Source of the DNA: Humulus lupulus
Taxonomy: Eukaryota; Streptophyta; Magnoliopsida; Rosales; Cannabaceae
Direction: 5' to 3'
Length of the DNA: 64,000 nucleotides
Assembly (NCBI RefSeq): GCF_963169125.1
Contig: NC_084801.1
Location: 112,061,061-112,125,060, forward strand
Each line of letters begins with the position of its first letter. Position 1 is the stretch's first letter. The translations under genes were made by a program, and so were the position numbers. The notes beneath the pieces were generated by a model, which saw only the letters and a program-made list of their open reading frames with translations, searched no databases and was not told the DNA's origin. Positions 1 through 13,000 of this stretch are shown here, piece after piece.

Positions 1-436
1 GGCATTAAAATCTGCAAAAAGAAGAATGGGGAGGTGAGGAAATAGAACTTTAAAAAGCTTTTTAGAATAACGCTGGTCGAGTATAAAAGTTAGGCTTTTA
101 TACAACAACATTCTAACAAAAAGCTGGATCTTTCTACACGAACAGTTTGAAAAACGGATCAAAGGGTGAAAGTAAAAAGTTTTTTTTGTGAAAGCTTTTT
201 CAACTCCCCTTAGGGCGGGCAAAATTTATTTTTCAACTGGCTTAAAAATCGAAATGTTACTTCGGTTTTACGTCCTAAAAAGCATGATCCTGGATTTTAA
301 ACTAACTCGTAAATCTATTTTGCCTACAAAACGTCCTGTATACAAGCATCTTAAACCAGATACAAAAAGACCTAAACAGTAGACCATCAGAAGCATGCAC
401 CGTGAGAAATTAGAAGCATGGGGTTTCGAAAACTTA

Positions 437-618
437 CCAAGAAAAGTGATCGCGAAGGTGGAAGAACGGTCTTCGGAGATTAAAGAGTCCGCGGTCTGAG
501 TCTTGGAAGTGCAGGAAAACGGTCTCCGGAGAAGGTTAAAGCTCTGGTTTTTAGGGTTTTCTGCAAAGATAATGGCATGCGTAAAAAGAAAGAAGAGGCT
601 CAGACGGTCTTATATAAG
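437..618 (-). promoter_or_regulatory. Putative antisense promoter, leader exon and splice donor in Tat-1
   Basis: Read on the minus strand, a TATATAAG motif (611-618) is followed by about 175 bases without a good ATG frame and then a strong plant 5' splice donor, TTG^GTAAGTT, with the GT at 437-436. The arrangement and its distance from the PPT (about 220 bp) match the antisense leader of the second Tat copy (TATA 17540, donor 17759). The body of the antisense gene would lie left of the window. Confidence 0.45.
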
Positions 619-833
619 TTTCTCTCTGATATTAAAAAAGTGTAATCATTAGTTTTCCTTTTTCAAAGTATGGGGAAACAGGATGGCCGTTGAAATCATT
701 TCTGGGGAACTGAAAAGGCATGATTAGACAGAAGTGGGTTGCTTTTTTCGAGAGTACACGAAGGGTTCTGACACGTCAGAAGGGGTTACCGAAGAGTCGT
801 TCATTCAAAGTTTATTTACTGTTCGTAGTAAAT

Positions 834-850
834 AAACTTTGGGGGGCAAA
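834..850 (+). other. Polypurine tract of Tat-1
   Basis: A purine run containing TTGGGGGGCAAA directly abuts the LTR start TGTTATCC. In LTR retrotransposons this is the RNase H-resistant primer for plus-strand DNA synthesis. The same core recurs (as reverse complement) at 18082 and 22763 in the second Tat element. Confidence 0.75.
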
Positions 851-1423
851 TGTTATCCAATAAATTAGCTTTGGTGACGTGGCAAATAATCTCTGGACAC
901 GTGGCTGATACCTGTAAGCGTCTGCTAGAGTATCGACCAGGAGACACAGTAGAAGCAGGGTAAGCCTGTCTTCGGTACTTCCACGTACAAGGCAACATTT
1001 ATGGGAAGATCTTTATGAATCCCGAATTTATCTCATACAATCTTTTGGATATTCGATTATTCAGGGAAGAATATCTGTAACAATCTCTTGTAACCCTCCT
1101 TGAGCCTATAAATAGCAAGAGATAGCTCAAAGGAAGGGACCTCTCTCGCTTTTTAGTCATTCAAAACTATAGTAATTTTCCAAGTAAACTTGTATTGTTC
1201 TTCAGAGGTTAGTGAAACTCATTGAACCCAGGTTCTTTGATCACCCTTCTGATTCTTATATCAATATCATTCTAAGTGGACGTAGGTCATTACCAGATCC
1301 TGGGGCCGAACCACTATAAATTACTGTGTTTTTTTTACTTTTGTCATTGCGTTCTTCTCTATACATTCGTCCACATCAATCACGCTTTGACTCCGTGTCA
1401 GTTGGCCAAATCTTGGGTCAACA
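851..1423 (+). repeat. 3' LTR of Tat-1 (573 bp)
   Basis: The repeat runs from TGTTATCC to GTCAACA, so it has the short TG...CA inverted ends expected of an LTR, and it follows a PPT. A TATAAATAG box at 1107-1115 would be the promoter that starts genomic RNA. Its length fits the 629 bp LTR of the second Tat copy, whose outer end begins with the same TGTTGAC sequence in reverse complement. The 5 bases after it are GGTTA; the matching duplication would be off the left edge. Confidence 0.7.
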
Positions 1424-3311
1424 GGTTATATCAATGGACGATTTAAGAAAATATTTCTATAAAAGTATATCTATGACATAAAGAGTGCAATTATGAATTT
1501 ATAGTGGAGCAATATTAGAATTAATAAATTAAATATTATAATTAAAGAGTTTAATTATTTAGTTTATTTATTGGAGCTTAATGTTATAGGTCCATGGTCC
1601 CCGAAATGGCTCAAACAATCACTGACAAAGGTAAATACAAAAATGGTCAAAAAAGACTTATGTGATAAGTAAAATATTTGTCTATGTATCAAGCATAATT
1701 ATTGTTTCATTATGTGTAATTAATTAATTATTTGATTTAACAAAAATATAATTAATTTTGAATTAATTTATTTTTGGGATTTTTGGTATTTAAATAATAA
1801 TAAAAATTGAGAAAAATCACATTCCATCACTGGCATGTGGTACATGTGTAGCACAATGCACAGCCACTATGCTACACGCATAAGAGACTGTGATCAGTTT
1901 CTAGGTTCCACAATTTTAGTTATTTAAATACTAAATAAATAATGAGACATTGTAATTTGATTAAAATATTATTATTTAAACAAAAATCTGATAACTGATT
2001 AGTTATTTTCGAATTGTTTAAAATAACTAAGATTTTATTTTAATAAATTGGATATATTAAATATAGGATATTAGTTTTTCAGAACGTAACTTTTCAGGGA
2101 TAGAAAAATATCTAGAAATCTCTCTCAGAGAAAGAGAACAATGACACAAACAAAAGTTACTATTTTTCACAAAACCTAGGTCCAAACTTTATCAGATCTC
2201 ATGTGTTGAGAACATCTAATAAATAGTTTTTTGCCTATTGTTTGTATAGCGAGTCCACACTCGTTCTTTGTGTGCTGAGAACATTTTGGAAGATCTTGGT
2301 GTGAGATCTCAAGGATTTAGCCATACAAAAAGATAGCAGCAAGGAAGGACCTAAGGTAATTTTTCTATTCATGTCTTTGATTCAATATATATATGCATGT
2401 GAAGAAGTAGATCTAGAAATCTTATGGAATTAAACTAACAATTTGATTGTTGTTCCGCTGCGCATAATCTCTGATTTTATCAATAAAAACAAACATATAT
2501 ACAATTCAATCCTCCATTAGAGGCTCATAATTAAAGTAGGAATTAATTACCGTTTAACTACTTTAGTTATATCTTGTTTCCTTAAGTACCATTAGTTTTA
2601 CTCGTGAAGGTTATTCATAAACTGATTTATGAATTTGAAATCAATAACTTTTCAGTTCCAAAAGCAAACCCTTAAGAGAATCATTATTCAATTCTTCTTG
2701 GAAAGGTATAGATTCTATATTTGTATGTTATGTCCCTAGCCATTTACATCAATGAGTTCCCAAAACAAGAGTATTCAGCCTGATCATTTTGACAAATCAT
2801 AACGAGTGAATCAAAGAGCTCATATGACATAAACATGAGTTCATAATAACTTTAGGATTAAGATCAATTTGTGTATTATCATCTTATTGATATGTTTAAT
2901 TAATACTTATAAAGTAAACAATATTAATAAGTATTAATAACATCGGGTGTTGTTCATGTATAACCACTTTATAAAAAGTAACTCCAGTAAGATGTCCGAC
3001 TACATCAATAATTTGGATCTAGATTACATGTATTCATAATACTAGTGAACTGTATTTACAGTATTTAATCCAAAATTTCCATAAACTTTGTTTTACTACG
3101 AACTATTTAAATTTGTTCCCTACAATCTTAATCCTCTCGTACCAATACAAGATTGTATTGACAATAACAAATTTGAGAATTTTCTAATATTCATATAATA
3201 TTATTCTATTAGCAATAATAAACAATCAATATATGCTAAAAATTCATTTCTATTATTTATTTCATAAAACATTGTTCAACTCATACACTTTAAAGGGCAC
3301 TATTCCCAACA
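1424..3311 (-). repeat. 3' LTR of the copia element (left boundary uncertain)
   Basis: The right boundary is exact: on the minus strand the LTR starts TGTTGGGAATAG at 3311, directly after a PPT. The left boundary cannot be placed because Tat-1 abuts here, and the other copia LTR is missing, so no pairwise comparison is possible. The interval is AT-rich and non-coding. It includes a palindrome-like stretch around 1850-1890 and a conserved-looking block at 2270-2350. Part of it may belong to another element. Confidence 0.5.
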
Positions 3312-3326
3312 ATCTCCCACTTGCCC
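3312..3326 (-). other. Polypurine tract of the copia element
   Basis: On the minus strand GGGCAAGTGGGAGAT immediately precedes the LTR start TGTTGGGAATAG. The position and composition are those of a copia plus-strand primer. Confidence 0.7.
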
Positions 3327-3396
3327 TAAAGCAAATGAAGCATTTGTCACAAACCCATATTGCTAACATGATCTTTAAAAGACTTGGTAGACAAAG
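3327..3396 (-). pseudogene. Copia pol, extreme 3' end
   Basis: This short interval lies between the PPT and the first solo LTR. It translates on the minus strand to the tail of copia pol (LLKIMLAIW and what follows), continuing the RNase H region cut by the two neighbouring solo LTRs. It is a degenerate remnant. Confidence 0.5.
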
Positions 3397-5683
3397 TGTA
3401 ACGCCCTGAATTGTCAAGACCGTTACACCGAGTGTTAAAATTAGTGTTTAACCTGTTAATCGAGTCATTTAGACATAAAAGTGTAATTAAGGTTAAACGA
3501 TAGTTTGGAATTAAAAGCTTTTGGAAAAAAAGTAGAACTTTTAATTAAAAGGTTGACTAATTCCAAGGGATTCCAAAAGTTTCAAATAAGGTACAAGTTT
3601 ATCAAAATTATAGACTTAGCTGACCTAAGCGGCAAATTTTCAACTGAAGATTCTTGTTCCTCACAATATCTCGACCGTGGTGGTCGAGCAGGCTGAGTAT
3701 GTACACGCCGCCCCTACAGCTCTCCAACTCATGGCTGGTCCAACTTTCCTTCGCCCTTAACTGCAACACGAATCACCTGTGAGCCAAGGCTCAACAAGAA
3801 TGGCCAAACAATCATACAAATAATCAGATAAACATTAACATATAATGCATACTCTATAACCACAATTGGTTCACATAGATTTTCCAAACCATATGTTTTC
3901 CAAATAATATACGACTCATGTCAAGTAGAAGGATGTCAGATCTTTACAATGGCCCCGCAATATCGCGAATATCGTATATGCGTTATGGCCTTGCCACTAC
4001 GACATACATTACGCATGTAATGCCGATAATGGCCTCCCGACCGAACATTCATTACAAATAGATATAACAACATGGATTCATACAAAGCATACAATAAACT
4101 ATAAACGATTCATGACAAGGTCATTCACGTGCACTATAATTGGGGTGCATGCCCTACACTCGGTGTATATGACGGTTTTCTTTCCTCAAGTCCTCAGCTA
4201 TAGCGTAAAGAGACAATAAGCACGATCCTTCCTCTCAAGCCATGCGGTATCCCTCAAGAACTAAACCAATTACAAGCTTCAAGATTGAGTCCTAGCCTCC
4301 GAGATCTCGAATTCTACTAAACTGGGTAGTAGAATCCCTCCCGAGCCCTTACGTTTGAGTCCCCACATCTCAAAACTTTATTTGGCCCTTACGTACCCTT
4401 GAAGGGCTGCAACGCGCCCCAAAATAGAAAGCCACGAACTTGATTTCTCTGTACTTATGCCGCGATGTAACTCTCTGAACCCTAGCCCCTGAGTTCATGT
4501 TGGTCGCGGTGCTCTAGGAACAGCACCACATCGCAACTCTACGAACCCAGAAAAGCTGCGATATTAAGAAATCTTAAGCCTCCTAAAATCACCCCAAAAC
4601 ATGAATTTATTCAGAATTGACTACCAAAATGGTCCCAGCAATACAAATACTCAATAAACAACCTTCGAAACCCACTAAAACAACACCAAAACCCAAAATC
4701 ACCATTTGAGCTCCAAGAACCCACTTCTCCTCAAAACCAAAAATCAAAGGTTCCAATTCATGTTTCTCACCACCACAAGCTTCTAAATTAATTTGTAAAC
4801 AAACTCCCACCATCATTTCAACCTCAAAACAATCACAAGAACACGAGTGGCGAATTTAAAATCCCAATCCCATTTAAACATAAGAACACCAAGAACAAAG
4901 TGTCAGAGGAAGGAATCCATACCATAACTTCAAAATGTGTGGCCATAGACCTAAGATAATCGCCCAATAGTGCCCAACTCCAGCTAATCCCACTCTTTTT
5001 CCAAGAATTCCAACAAGTCTCATAGATTGAGCTCCAAAATCCCATGCTTTTAAGTAAGCTTTTCAAAGAAAACCATAGAGGAAGGAAAGAGAGTACGAAC
5101 GTGAATTCCACTCCCCTAAGGCCACTGCCCACTTTACTAGATAATGTGGTCAAATGACCATATTACCCCTACACACTCTTACCCTTCAAGGTAACCTCCT
5201 AGGGAAAATCGGTCATTTTGCAACTAATTCCACTAAATGTCAAATAACATTATAAATTCCCAATTAATTATAATATCCAAAAATAATGACCGAATAAATT
5301 CCCATTACTCGAACCCTGGTAATCTACTAAATTACCAAAATACCCTTAGGCTCACTCCTAGCCGGGTATTCTACCTTGTTGTGACATTTATGCTAAATTG
5401 CTCATAACGATCGACTCAAGCTGAATATCGCAAATATATCCACATAATAATGTGGTCTCACTCACATAACACATACAACTACAATTATACCCATTTTAAC
5501 ATAAACGAGCCTATAAGCATATTTATTACACATAAACATGTACAAGTAGTCATATCATAATATAACTCATAAATTGGACATATATAATCAAAATTAAATA
5601 ATACTAACACATAAAAATCCAATTATGCCCTCCTGACATAGTAATCAAACACTAAGTCTTGTTAGAAAATTTGGGACGTTACA
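3397..5683. repeat. Solo LTR, gypsy TGTAATGCCC family, copy 1 (2287 bp)
   Basis: It starts TGTAACGCCC and ends GGGACGTTACA, giving terminal inverted ends, and is flanked by a perfect 5 bp duplication CAAAG (3392-3396 and 5684-5688). No PBS, PPT or coding sequence adjoins it, so it is a solo LTR left by recombination between the two LTRs of a gypsy element. Blocks shared with copies at 9926, 19905 and 29588 include the TCGACCGTGG hairpin-like segment and the TTATTAG segment near the right end. Open stretches inside it are not genes. Confidence 0.9.
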
Positions 5684-5803
5684 CAAAGTCTTAGTAAAAG
5701 GATCGACAAGGTTATGTTATGAAGCTATCTTCATAACTGCTACATCTCCTCTGTGAACAATATCCCTGATCATGTGGTATTTCCTCTCGATATGCTTTCC
5801 CGT
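5684..5803 (-). pseudogene. Copia RNase H / pol C-terminal fragment
   Basis: This 120 bp island lies between two solo LTRs. On the minus strand it reads, with a frameshift, like the C-terminal part of copia pol after RNase H (the region around GKxIERKYH and the following ADxxTK segment). It joins 7741 onward on the right and 3396 on the left when the solo LTRs are removed. Confidence 0.6.
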
Positions 5804-7740
5804 TGTAATAACCCAACTATTCTAGACTTTTGGACCATTAACGAAAACTATACATACTAATCCTTAATAAAACTTACAAGTGAAAATACCATAACTTTAT
5901 TAACAAACTTGTAAAAATAAGAGTTAAACTTACATAAAATCTCAAGTAGGATATGGGATCCCATTGTTTTAAAATCAAAACATGACATAATTAAAAAGAT
6001 ATTTACATAACAAAATGCGGAAAGATACATGTAAAAACCATAAGAAACAAAACTACATCCTCGAATCGAAACGCTCGGCTCTTGAATCCATTCCGCCTCA
6101 ATACACATTCTCTAAGCTTCCAAGAACCTTCCCCGCCACTAAGACCTATTTTCCTTACAAATACAAACAAAAAGGAATGAGCCTAATGCCCAGCAAGGAA
6201 AATCTAACATATAGCCATATACATAAAAATTCATAGTGCAACATAAAAAAAAACATACCATAACACATATATCACATACATACTATAATGGCCATTATTA
6301 CTTGGGGTCCCATAAACTAAACAAGTCATATGCCCATTAGATTAGTGGGGTCCTACTAGCTAAGCAGGTCATATGCCGATAATCTATTTGGGGTCCTACT
6401 AGCTAAGCAGGTCATATGCCCATAATCTATTTGGGGCTTGTTAGTCATATGGGTCATATGCCCAAGCCTACAAACATACATGTCATAACATATTTCATAA
6501 CATAAAAACCATAAGATAACATATAAAACATATAGCACATAAATCCTATCCTATTTTCCTTACCAAAATTACCGGGATATGAGGACAGAATAGGGACTTT
6601 GGAACACTCCAAAAACCTTGTGCTTAAGAACTTGGATTTCCAAACCAAGAATAGGAATAAGGTTAGAAGGCTGAGTAGAAGACTATGAGAACTTTAAAGA
6701 AAATAAAATAATACCAATGAACTAGAGTGTGGAAATACCTTGAACACTTGTAAGACCAATCTAAACCTTGAACCGAAATGCTATAAGACCTTACTTCCCA
6801 AGTGTTTGGTAAGCTTATAGTGATCAAGCTTATAATCCCCAACCCAAGTGTTTACACTCTCACAATAACCTAGCAACTTGCAGCCTCTGAACTTAGCTTG
6901 ATGAATAAATGAAAAATGCTTGGTGCTAGGTCCTATTTATAGAGTTCTAGGAATAAAAATCTTCTTTTTGGCTTTGAATAAAAAAAATAAATTTAATTGA
7001 AAATATTTGAATATCCTTCAGCCAAAGGCTTAGGAATTTTTCAAAATTTTCAGAGAGATTTAAGGATTGAAAGCTTGATTTTAAAATAATAAAAATAAAT
7101 AGAATCCTAAATTCTAACTCCCTAAATCTCGTAACTCTAAACTCCCCTTCAGTAAAATCAACATATCTGGAGTTTTAGAACTCCGATTTGGACTCTCTTT
7201 ATACCGTTAGAAAGCTCATTAAATTATCTACAACTTTTAAGAAATACTATTTTTCAAAATTCCTAATATAACTGGGTCAAAAACAGATCGGAAGTTACAG
7301 TACCCTAAAGTTACGAAAAATCTATTTAATTATCTAAATATCAATCTAATCCACAAAAAAATAAAATTGTGATAAATGTCATGCTCCTATCAGATTTTGG
7401 TGAAGACTAAGTCTTATATTTCTCTTATTTTATCATTAAAATAATAAATTCTTAATAATCATACATATGATAAGTGTTATTATCTTATTGGGTCTATCTA
7501 AACCTTATAATATAATAAATATCACCATCAATATCAGTCATATTAATCAAACCTTAGGTTAAAATTAATATTCTTAAACTATAGGTTAAACTTAGAAAAT
7601 CTACAAGTGTTACTATGAGTGTCCAATTAAATCCCGGTCTGAACCAAAATCCATAGTTATAAACATACTACAACTAATACTAGCTATTACTACTACTACT
7701 ACTACTATCTAACTAGCTAAGTAAATTCTGGGACTCTACA
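5804..7740 (-). repeat. Solo LTR, Tekay family (1937 bp)
   Basis: It starts TGTAATAACCC and ends GGACTCTACA, and is flanked by a perfect duplication CCCGT (5799-5803 and 7741-7745). It is a diverged relative of the four Tekay LTRs at 42-61 kb in the minus orientation, sharing the ATCCTCGAATCGAA and CATATGCCCA blocks. It lacks the GCGATATATCGC palindrome cluster seen in those younger LTRs. A ~56 bp unit around GGGGTCCTACTAGCTAAG is repeated near 6340-6440, and an ACT microsatellite lies at 7689-7716. Short open frames inside it (for example 6015-6236 and 6356-6538) are not supported as genes. Confidence 0.9.
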
Positions 7741-8110
7741 CCCGTCTTATGAGTCCTTGGCTCCTTCGAGTTAGCTACCACCCCACTGTTATCACAATAT
7801 AGGACCAGTGGCTTATCCAGATCAGAATTGAACTTTTTGAGCCACACAGGCACTTTAGCTGCTCAGAAGTCGATATGTATTCAACTTTCATGGTAGAATC
7901 TGCGATATTGGTTTGTTTTATACTACACCAGACCACAACTCCTCCACCAAGTGTGAACACTGATCCTGAAGTCGATTTTTGACTATCTCTGTCTGATTGA
8001 AAATCAGAATTAGTGTATCCAGTGGGGTTCAGATCACCACCTGAATATACAAGAATATATTCTATTGTTTTCCTAAGATACTTGAGAATATTCTTTACTG
8101 CAACCTAATG
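7741..8110 (-). pseudogene. Copia RNase H domain
   Basis: On the minus strand this contains recognisable copia RNase H sequence, including SDRDSQKSTSGSVFTLGGG and the IADSTM segment before the expected catalytic Glu/Glu-Tyr. RNase H removes the RNA strand during reverse transcription. The frame is broken upstream, and the 3' part is split off by the solo LTR at 5804-7740. Confidence 0.8.
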
Positions 8111-9060
8111 AATCAACCCATGATTGGATTGATAACAACTGACTATCCCTACTGTATAACAAATTTCAGGTCTTGCACACAACACAACGTATATTGGACT
8201 GCCTACCACAGAGGTGTAGGGATGCTATCTCATATCCTCTTCTTCTTGAGGTGTCTTAGGACACTACTCTTTATAAAGTAAAACTCCATGACGGGTTGGC
8301 ATATCACCCTTCTTGGAATTTTGCATACCAAATCACTCAAATACCATATCTATATAAGTAGCTTGAGACAGATCCAAGACTTTGTTTTGTAGATCACGAA
8401 GGATCTGGATCCACAAAACGTAGTATGCATTTTCCAAATCTTTCATTTGGAATTGCTCGACTAGCCCTTTTTTACTTTTGTCAATGTTCCTACGTCATTT
8501 ACAATGAGAAGAATATTATCGATGTAAAGAACAAGGAATACCACAATGCTATCTTTGATTTGTTTATAGACACAAGGTGCATCAATGTTTTGTTCAAAAC
8601 TATACGTTTTGATTGTTTCATCATATCTCAAATTCCAAGATCTAAAAGCTTGTTTGAGTCCATAAATGGACCTAAAAAGCTTGCAAAGCTTTTGGTGTTG
8701 ACGTTTTATTTTGAACCCTTATGGTTGAGACATATCAATGGTCTCGTCAAGATAGCCATTCAAAAATGTTGTCTTAACGTCCATTTTCCATATCACATAA
8801 TCCATGCAAGCAACTATTGAAAAGAGAATGCGAATGGATTTAAGCATGGCCACAGGAGAAAAGGTTTCTTCATAATCAACCACTTCTCTTTGAGTATAGC
8901 CTTGGGCTACAAGTCTAGCTTTGAAAGTTTCCATTTTCCCATCCACTCCTCTTTTCTTCTTGAATATCAAGTTGCAACTAATACATTTATCATTTTCAGG
9001 AAGATCTTCAAGCTTCGAGATGGAATTGGAATACATCAATTCCATTTCTAGGTTCATGGT
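8111..9060 (-). pseudogene. Copia reverse transcriptase domain
   Basis: The minus-strand frame at 8719-9057 shows the hallmark N-terminal part of a copia RT: KARLVAQGYTQ, DYEETFSPVA and DVKTTFLNG. The remaining RT down to 8111 is recoverable only with several stops and shifts. The polymerase would copy element RNA into cDNA in cytoplasmic particles. The degeneration makes it inactive. Confidence 0.85.
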
Positions 9061-9925
9061 ATCTTGCCCTTTTTTTTGTCAGAATCTTCCATTGCATCTC
9101 TATATGTCAATGGATCATCTTTGTTTGTGTCTGACACAAGCATTTGAACTTCATGTTCATAGCCACTTGGCTGTTTGACAATCCTCCCACGATGACGAAA
9201 CTCTCTATTGTTCTGGCTAGAACTTGTGGCATCTTCTGGTCATTGTTCATTGCGAATAGTTGGTGATCTATTTACTTGATCTCAAACCATCTCCTCCCGT
9301 ACAACCTTACTGCGAGACTTGTGGTTGTTCACATAGTCATATTCAAGAAAAGTAGCATTTGTGGATACAAATGTTATATTTTCTTTAGGACTATAGAATA
9401 TAATACCTTTGGTCTCATTGGAATATCCCACAAACATGCACAATTTAGTGTGAGATTCCATCTTTCCAGTCTTTCATTTCAGCACGTGTGCTGGACATTC
9501 CGAAATATAAAAATGGTGTAAACTAGGTTTAGTACCTTTCCATAATTCTAATGGTGTCTTCTTAATAGACTTGGATGGAACAACATTCAATATGACATTG
9601 CATATTGAATGGTATAGCCCCAGAATGACAGTGGCAATGATGAATAGCTCATCATTGATCTAACCATGTTTAATAACGTCCCGTTCCTCCTTTCTAAAAT
9701 AATATTTTTCTATGGCGTTCCAGGTGTAGTGAGTTGGGATTGAATTCAATGCTCACAGAAGTGGTCCTCGAATTCATAATCCAATTACTCTCCTCCTCGT
9801 TTAGATCGAAGAACTTTCAGTGATTTACCTAATTGCTTTTTCAACTTCAGCTTAGAATTCTTTATACTTTCAAAAAGTTTCAGATTTCTTTTGCATAAAA
9901 AATAGGTAACCAAATCTTGAATAAT
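9061..9925 (-). pseudogene. Copia integrase, C-terminal half
   Basis: The minus-strand translation begins just left of the solo LTR with YSRFGYLFF. It continues through a degenerate RSxRGGE segment (catalytic-core Asp region), TPGTP and ERRN, all characteristic of the copia integrase core, then runs into the linker before RT. In-frame stops occur throughout. It pairs with the N-terminal half at 12287-12538 across the solo LTR. Confidence 0.8.
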
Positions 9926-12286
9926 TGTAATGCCCTAGATAGCCAAGACCATTACACTGTGTATTTTAAATAGTGCTGGACTTGATAATCATGTCATTTG
10001 GATATAAACGCATAACTAAGGTTAATTAATGGATTAGGGTTAAAAGATTTTGATCATAGGAATAGTAGTTTTTCATTAAAAAGTTTGAGTCTGTACATGG
10101 GATCCCAAAAATAAGTTTTTTACAAGGCATCTACAACTCTAAAAAATAATTACAATGTAAGCCGGCCTAAGCGGCAAAATAAAGGTTGGCTCTAGTCCCT
10201 GTTGTTCCCTCGACCGTGGCGGTCGAGCGACTGCAAATGTACACGCCGCCCCTAAAGCTCTCCAACTCATTACTGGTAAAGGTTTCTCTTCCCTTTACCT
10301 GCACCACATAGCACCCGTGAGCCAAGACTCAACAAGAAAACTTAAATAAACAAATAAAAATGAGCAATAATATATAAACAGTAAACTTAAATCGACAAAT
10401 TTAATAAGGAACGGGATATAAGCAATAAGCTTTGATGTAATAATCTTCTCAATCAAACACATAATCCAATCTCAACAATCAATACAGTTTGTTAAGTGCA
10501 ATCAGTACTTCTGTTTATTTAAGTGACGTTCAGCCCCGGAGCCATTAGGCCGAGTCCCCTGGTCATATGGTCGACCCAAGTGCGCTTAGGCCAGGCTGCA
10601 TTCTGCACGTTTAACATCAGCTCCAGCTGCCTTGGGCCAGATTTTCAGATCAAATATAATCAAACGTATAGATCACATAACACGCAATCACTTGTAGCAT
10701 ATACAAGCATGCCTAACCGGATACTCTCAAATACAATTATAGTCATATTCATATTCATATTCATTAATAGGAGTCCGAGCCTCGATCACAAACATGGTGC
10801 AGTTTTCTTACCTCGAGTCTCGGGCAAATGAGGTATGGCGATCCCGAGCATGATCATTATTCCCGAGCCCTAGCGGTATAACGTAGTCACAACGCAATAA
10901 CGGTAATCATCAGGATCTAAACCAATTAAAAGCTTTGAAATAACATACTAGCCTCCGGGACCTCGAATTCTACTAAATCAGGAAGTAGAATCCTTCCCAG
11001 GACCTTAGGTTTGAGTTCCCGAGCTTAAAAACCCTAATTGGCCAAAATTATTTATTTGAGTCACGGCGATCCTCAGAGGTGTCGTGGCCCTCTACAAGTC
11101 AGAGAGCTTCCCTAATTCCATTTCCTGGACACGCCCCATGGTGTGACTTACACAGCACCGCGGTGCTAAGGCGGTTCAGCAAACCCCCTTAGGCCTTTGA
11201 GCCATGCGGGTTGCGGCCCTCCAGGCACAGCTCCGCGGTACGACCCTACAAACTTAGAATTCCCAGCACTTTCCTATGTTTTATCCCGAGCCAAAATCAC
11301 CAAAATTCACCCTAAGCATAACTAAAGTCAAAAATGAGTTATAAACTCAAAGAAATTCATCCAAAACAATTCTTAACACCCCAATTTACCCAAAATTCCC
11401 ACAAAACCCCATAAATCCCACCTTGAGCTTTGAAGCTCAAGAACATCAAAAATGGAAATTAAAATATTAGAGATTACAGGACCAAAGACATTACCTTAGC
11501 TAGGATTCGTCCTCCTAACTGCACCTTAAATCAGTACCTAGCACTAAGCTTTATTTATGCAAGCCTTCCTCCTCAAAATTCAAGAATCCCCTAGTGTCCA
11601 AGAGAAAAAGGTATGAACGAGAGAGAGAGAGTGTGAGGGAATAGACTGAGTGCTTCTTTTCTTTCTACCTGATTCCTAAACTTCCTAAGGTCCCTAGAAG
11701 ACTAAGGCAGTCCAAGTCTAGGGAAATGACCATCATGCCCCTCATCCAAGACTTTCCCTTTAAAGCCCTCAAGAGCAAAACGACCATTAGTCACATTTCT
11801 CGCTAATCCACAAATAGGTCCTATAAATTTCCAATTAATCCCGACATACCCAAATAATCACAAAATAACTACCTGTTTCCCGATAAACCCCAAATACACA
11901 CTAATTTCCAAAAATACCCCTATGCTCACCGTGAGTCGAGTATTTAACCTCGTTGTGACGTTTTCGCTAATTCGCTCCCTAAGATCACCTCGAGTCAAAT
12001 ATCGAAAATATATCCACTTAATAATGTGGTCTCAATCATATAACACATATAGTTTCATTTATACCCTCAACGGGTCGAAATTAGAAATATCCCATTATTA
12101 ACAAGAACGGGCCCACATGCATATTTAATACACATAACACATGCATATATATTCATATCACCATATAAATCATGTATACCACATAATCACACATATATTC
12201 AATTAATTTCACATGTAAATCCAATTATGACCTCCTGGGACACTAATCTAGGCACTAAGCCTTATTAGCAAAGTTGGGGCATTACA
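9926..12286. repeat. Solo LTR, gypsy TGTAATGCCC family, copy 2 (2361 bp)
   Basis: It starts TGTAATGCCC and ends GGGGCATTACA. Flanks are ATAAT (9921-9925) and CTAAT (12287-12291), a duplication matching at 4 of 5 bases. The copia integrase frame is restored when it is removed, which confirms a clean insertion. It is non-coding, contains a (GA)n tract near 11618, and shares blocks with copies at 3397, 19905 and 29588. Confidence 0.9.
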
Positions 12287-12883
12287 CTAATCGTCAATGA
12301 AGGTGATGAAATATTCTAACCCTCCTCTCGCTTGTACATTAAGTGGTCCACACACATCAGTGTGTTTGAGTGGGAGTGGTTCTATGGCTCTTGAACCTTT
12401 TGCAGAGAAATGTCTTTTGGCCATCTTTCCTTCCAGACAGGATTCACAGACTGGAAGAGAACCAACAGTTAATTCTCTTAAAAGTCCCTCCTTTGCTATT
12501 CTATTAATTCTATCCAAACCAATGTGCCCCAATCTCAAATGTCATAGATATGTTTAACTGTCAGAATCAGTCTTTTGACATTTAATAGACTTTGGGTTTG
12601 CAACTTTAAATATTTCAAAGTTGTATACAGATCGCCCTTTTACCTTAAGTTTATACAACCCATCACCAAATTTTGCATGACAAATGTAAATACCAGATCT
12701 TAAGATAACATTTAAATTATTATGGAAAGAAATATCAATGCCTTGTTCATGCAACATAGAAACAAATATTATGTTTCTAGTAAATCCAAGAATAAAATAA
12801 ACATTGTCCAAAACAAGTAATTTATTTTCATCAAATTCTAAACGGGTTATTCCAATTGCTTTGGCAGAGACGACCACTGCCAA
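12287..12883 (-). pseudogene. Copia protease end, GAG-pre-integrase and integrase N-terminus
   Basis: The minus-strand frame 12554-12883 reads as the protease/linker segment (VLDNVYFILGFTRNI), and 12287-12538 as the pre-integrase zinc-binding region: LGHIGLDRI, then CESCLEGKM, followed by HTDVCGP and FIDD of the integrase core start. The His and Cys pairs fit the HHCC zinc domain. A frameshift separates the two frames at about 12545. The solo LTR cuts the core right after FIDD. Confidence 0.85.
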
Positions 12884-13000
12884 CCCTCATAGTCACCTTC
12901 TCATCAGGAAGCTCCCTCGAAGAACTTAGAATCTTTAAAGAATATCAAACATGGTTAGTTGCACTAGAATCAACAATCCATGATGATGTATCATCTTCTA

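Larger units (their letters stand above)
1..850 (+). mobile_element. 3' internal region of Tat-type gypsy element (Tat-1)
   Basis: This is the internal sequence just upstream of a plus-strand 3' LTR, ending in a polypurine tract at 834-850. I see no reverse transcriptase or integrase here; those would lie to the left of the window. In the other Tat element of this window the equivalent interval carries an antisense gene, and the same signals (TATA motif, leader, splice donor) appear here on the minus strand at 437-618. The short open stretches in this interval resemble nothing I recognise. The Tat assignment rests on similarity of the PPT and LTR ends to the second copy at 16.6-27.7 kb. Confidence 0.6.

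Noticed and set aside
4607..5153. Minus-strand frames of 69 and 106 codons in the first solo LTR
   Set aside because: They lie wholly inside an LTR flanked by a TSD. Hydrophobic composition reflects local AC-rich sequence, and the equivalent region of other LTR copies is not open.
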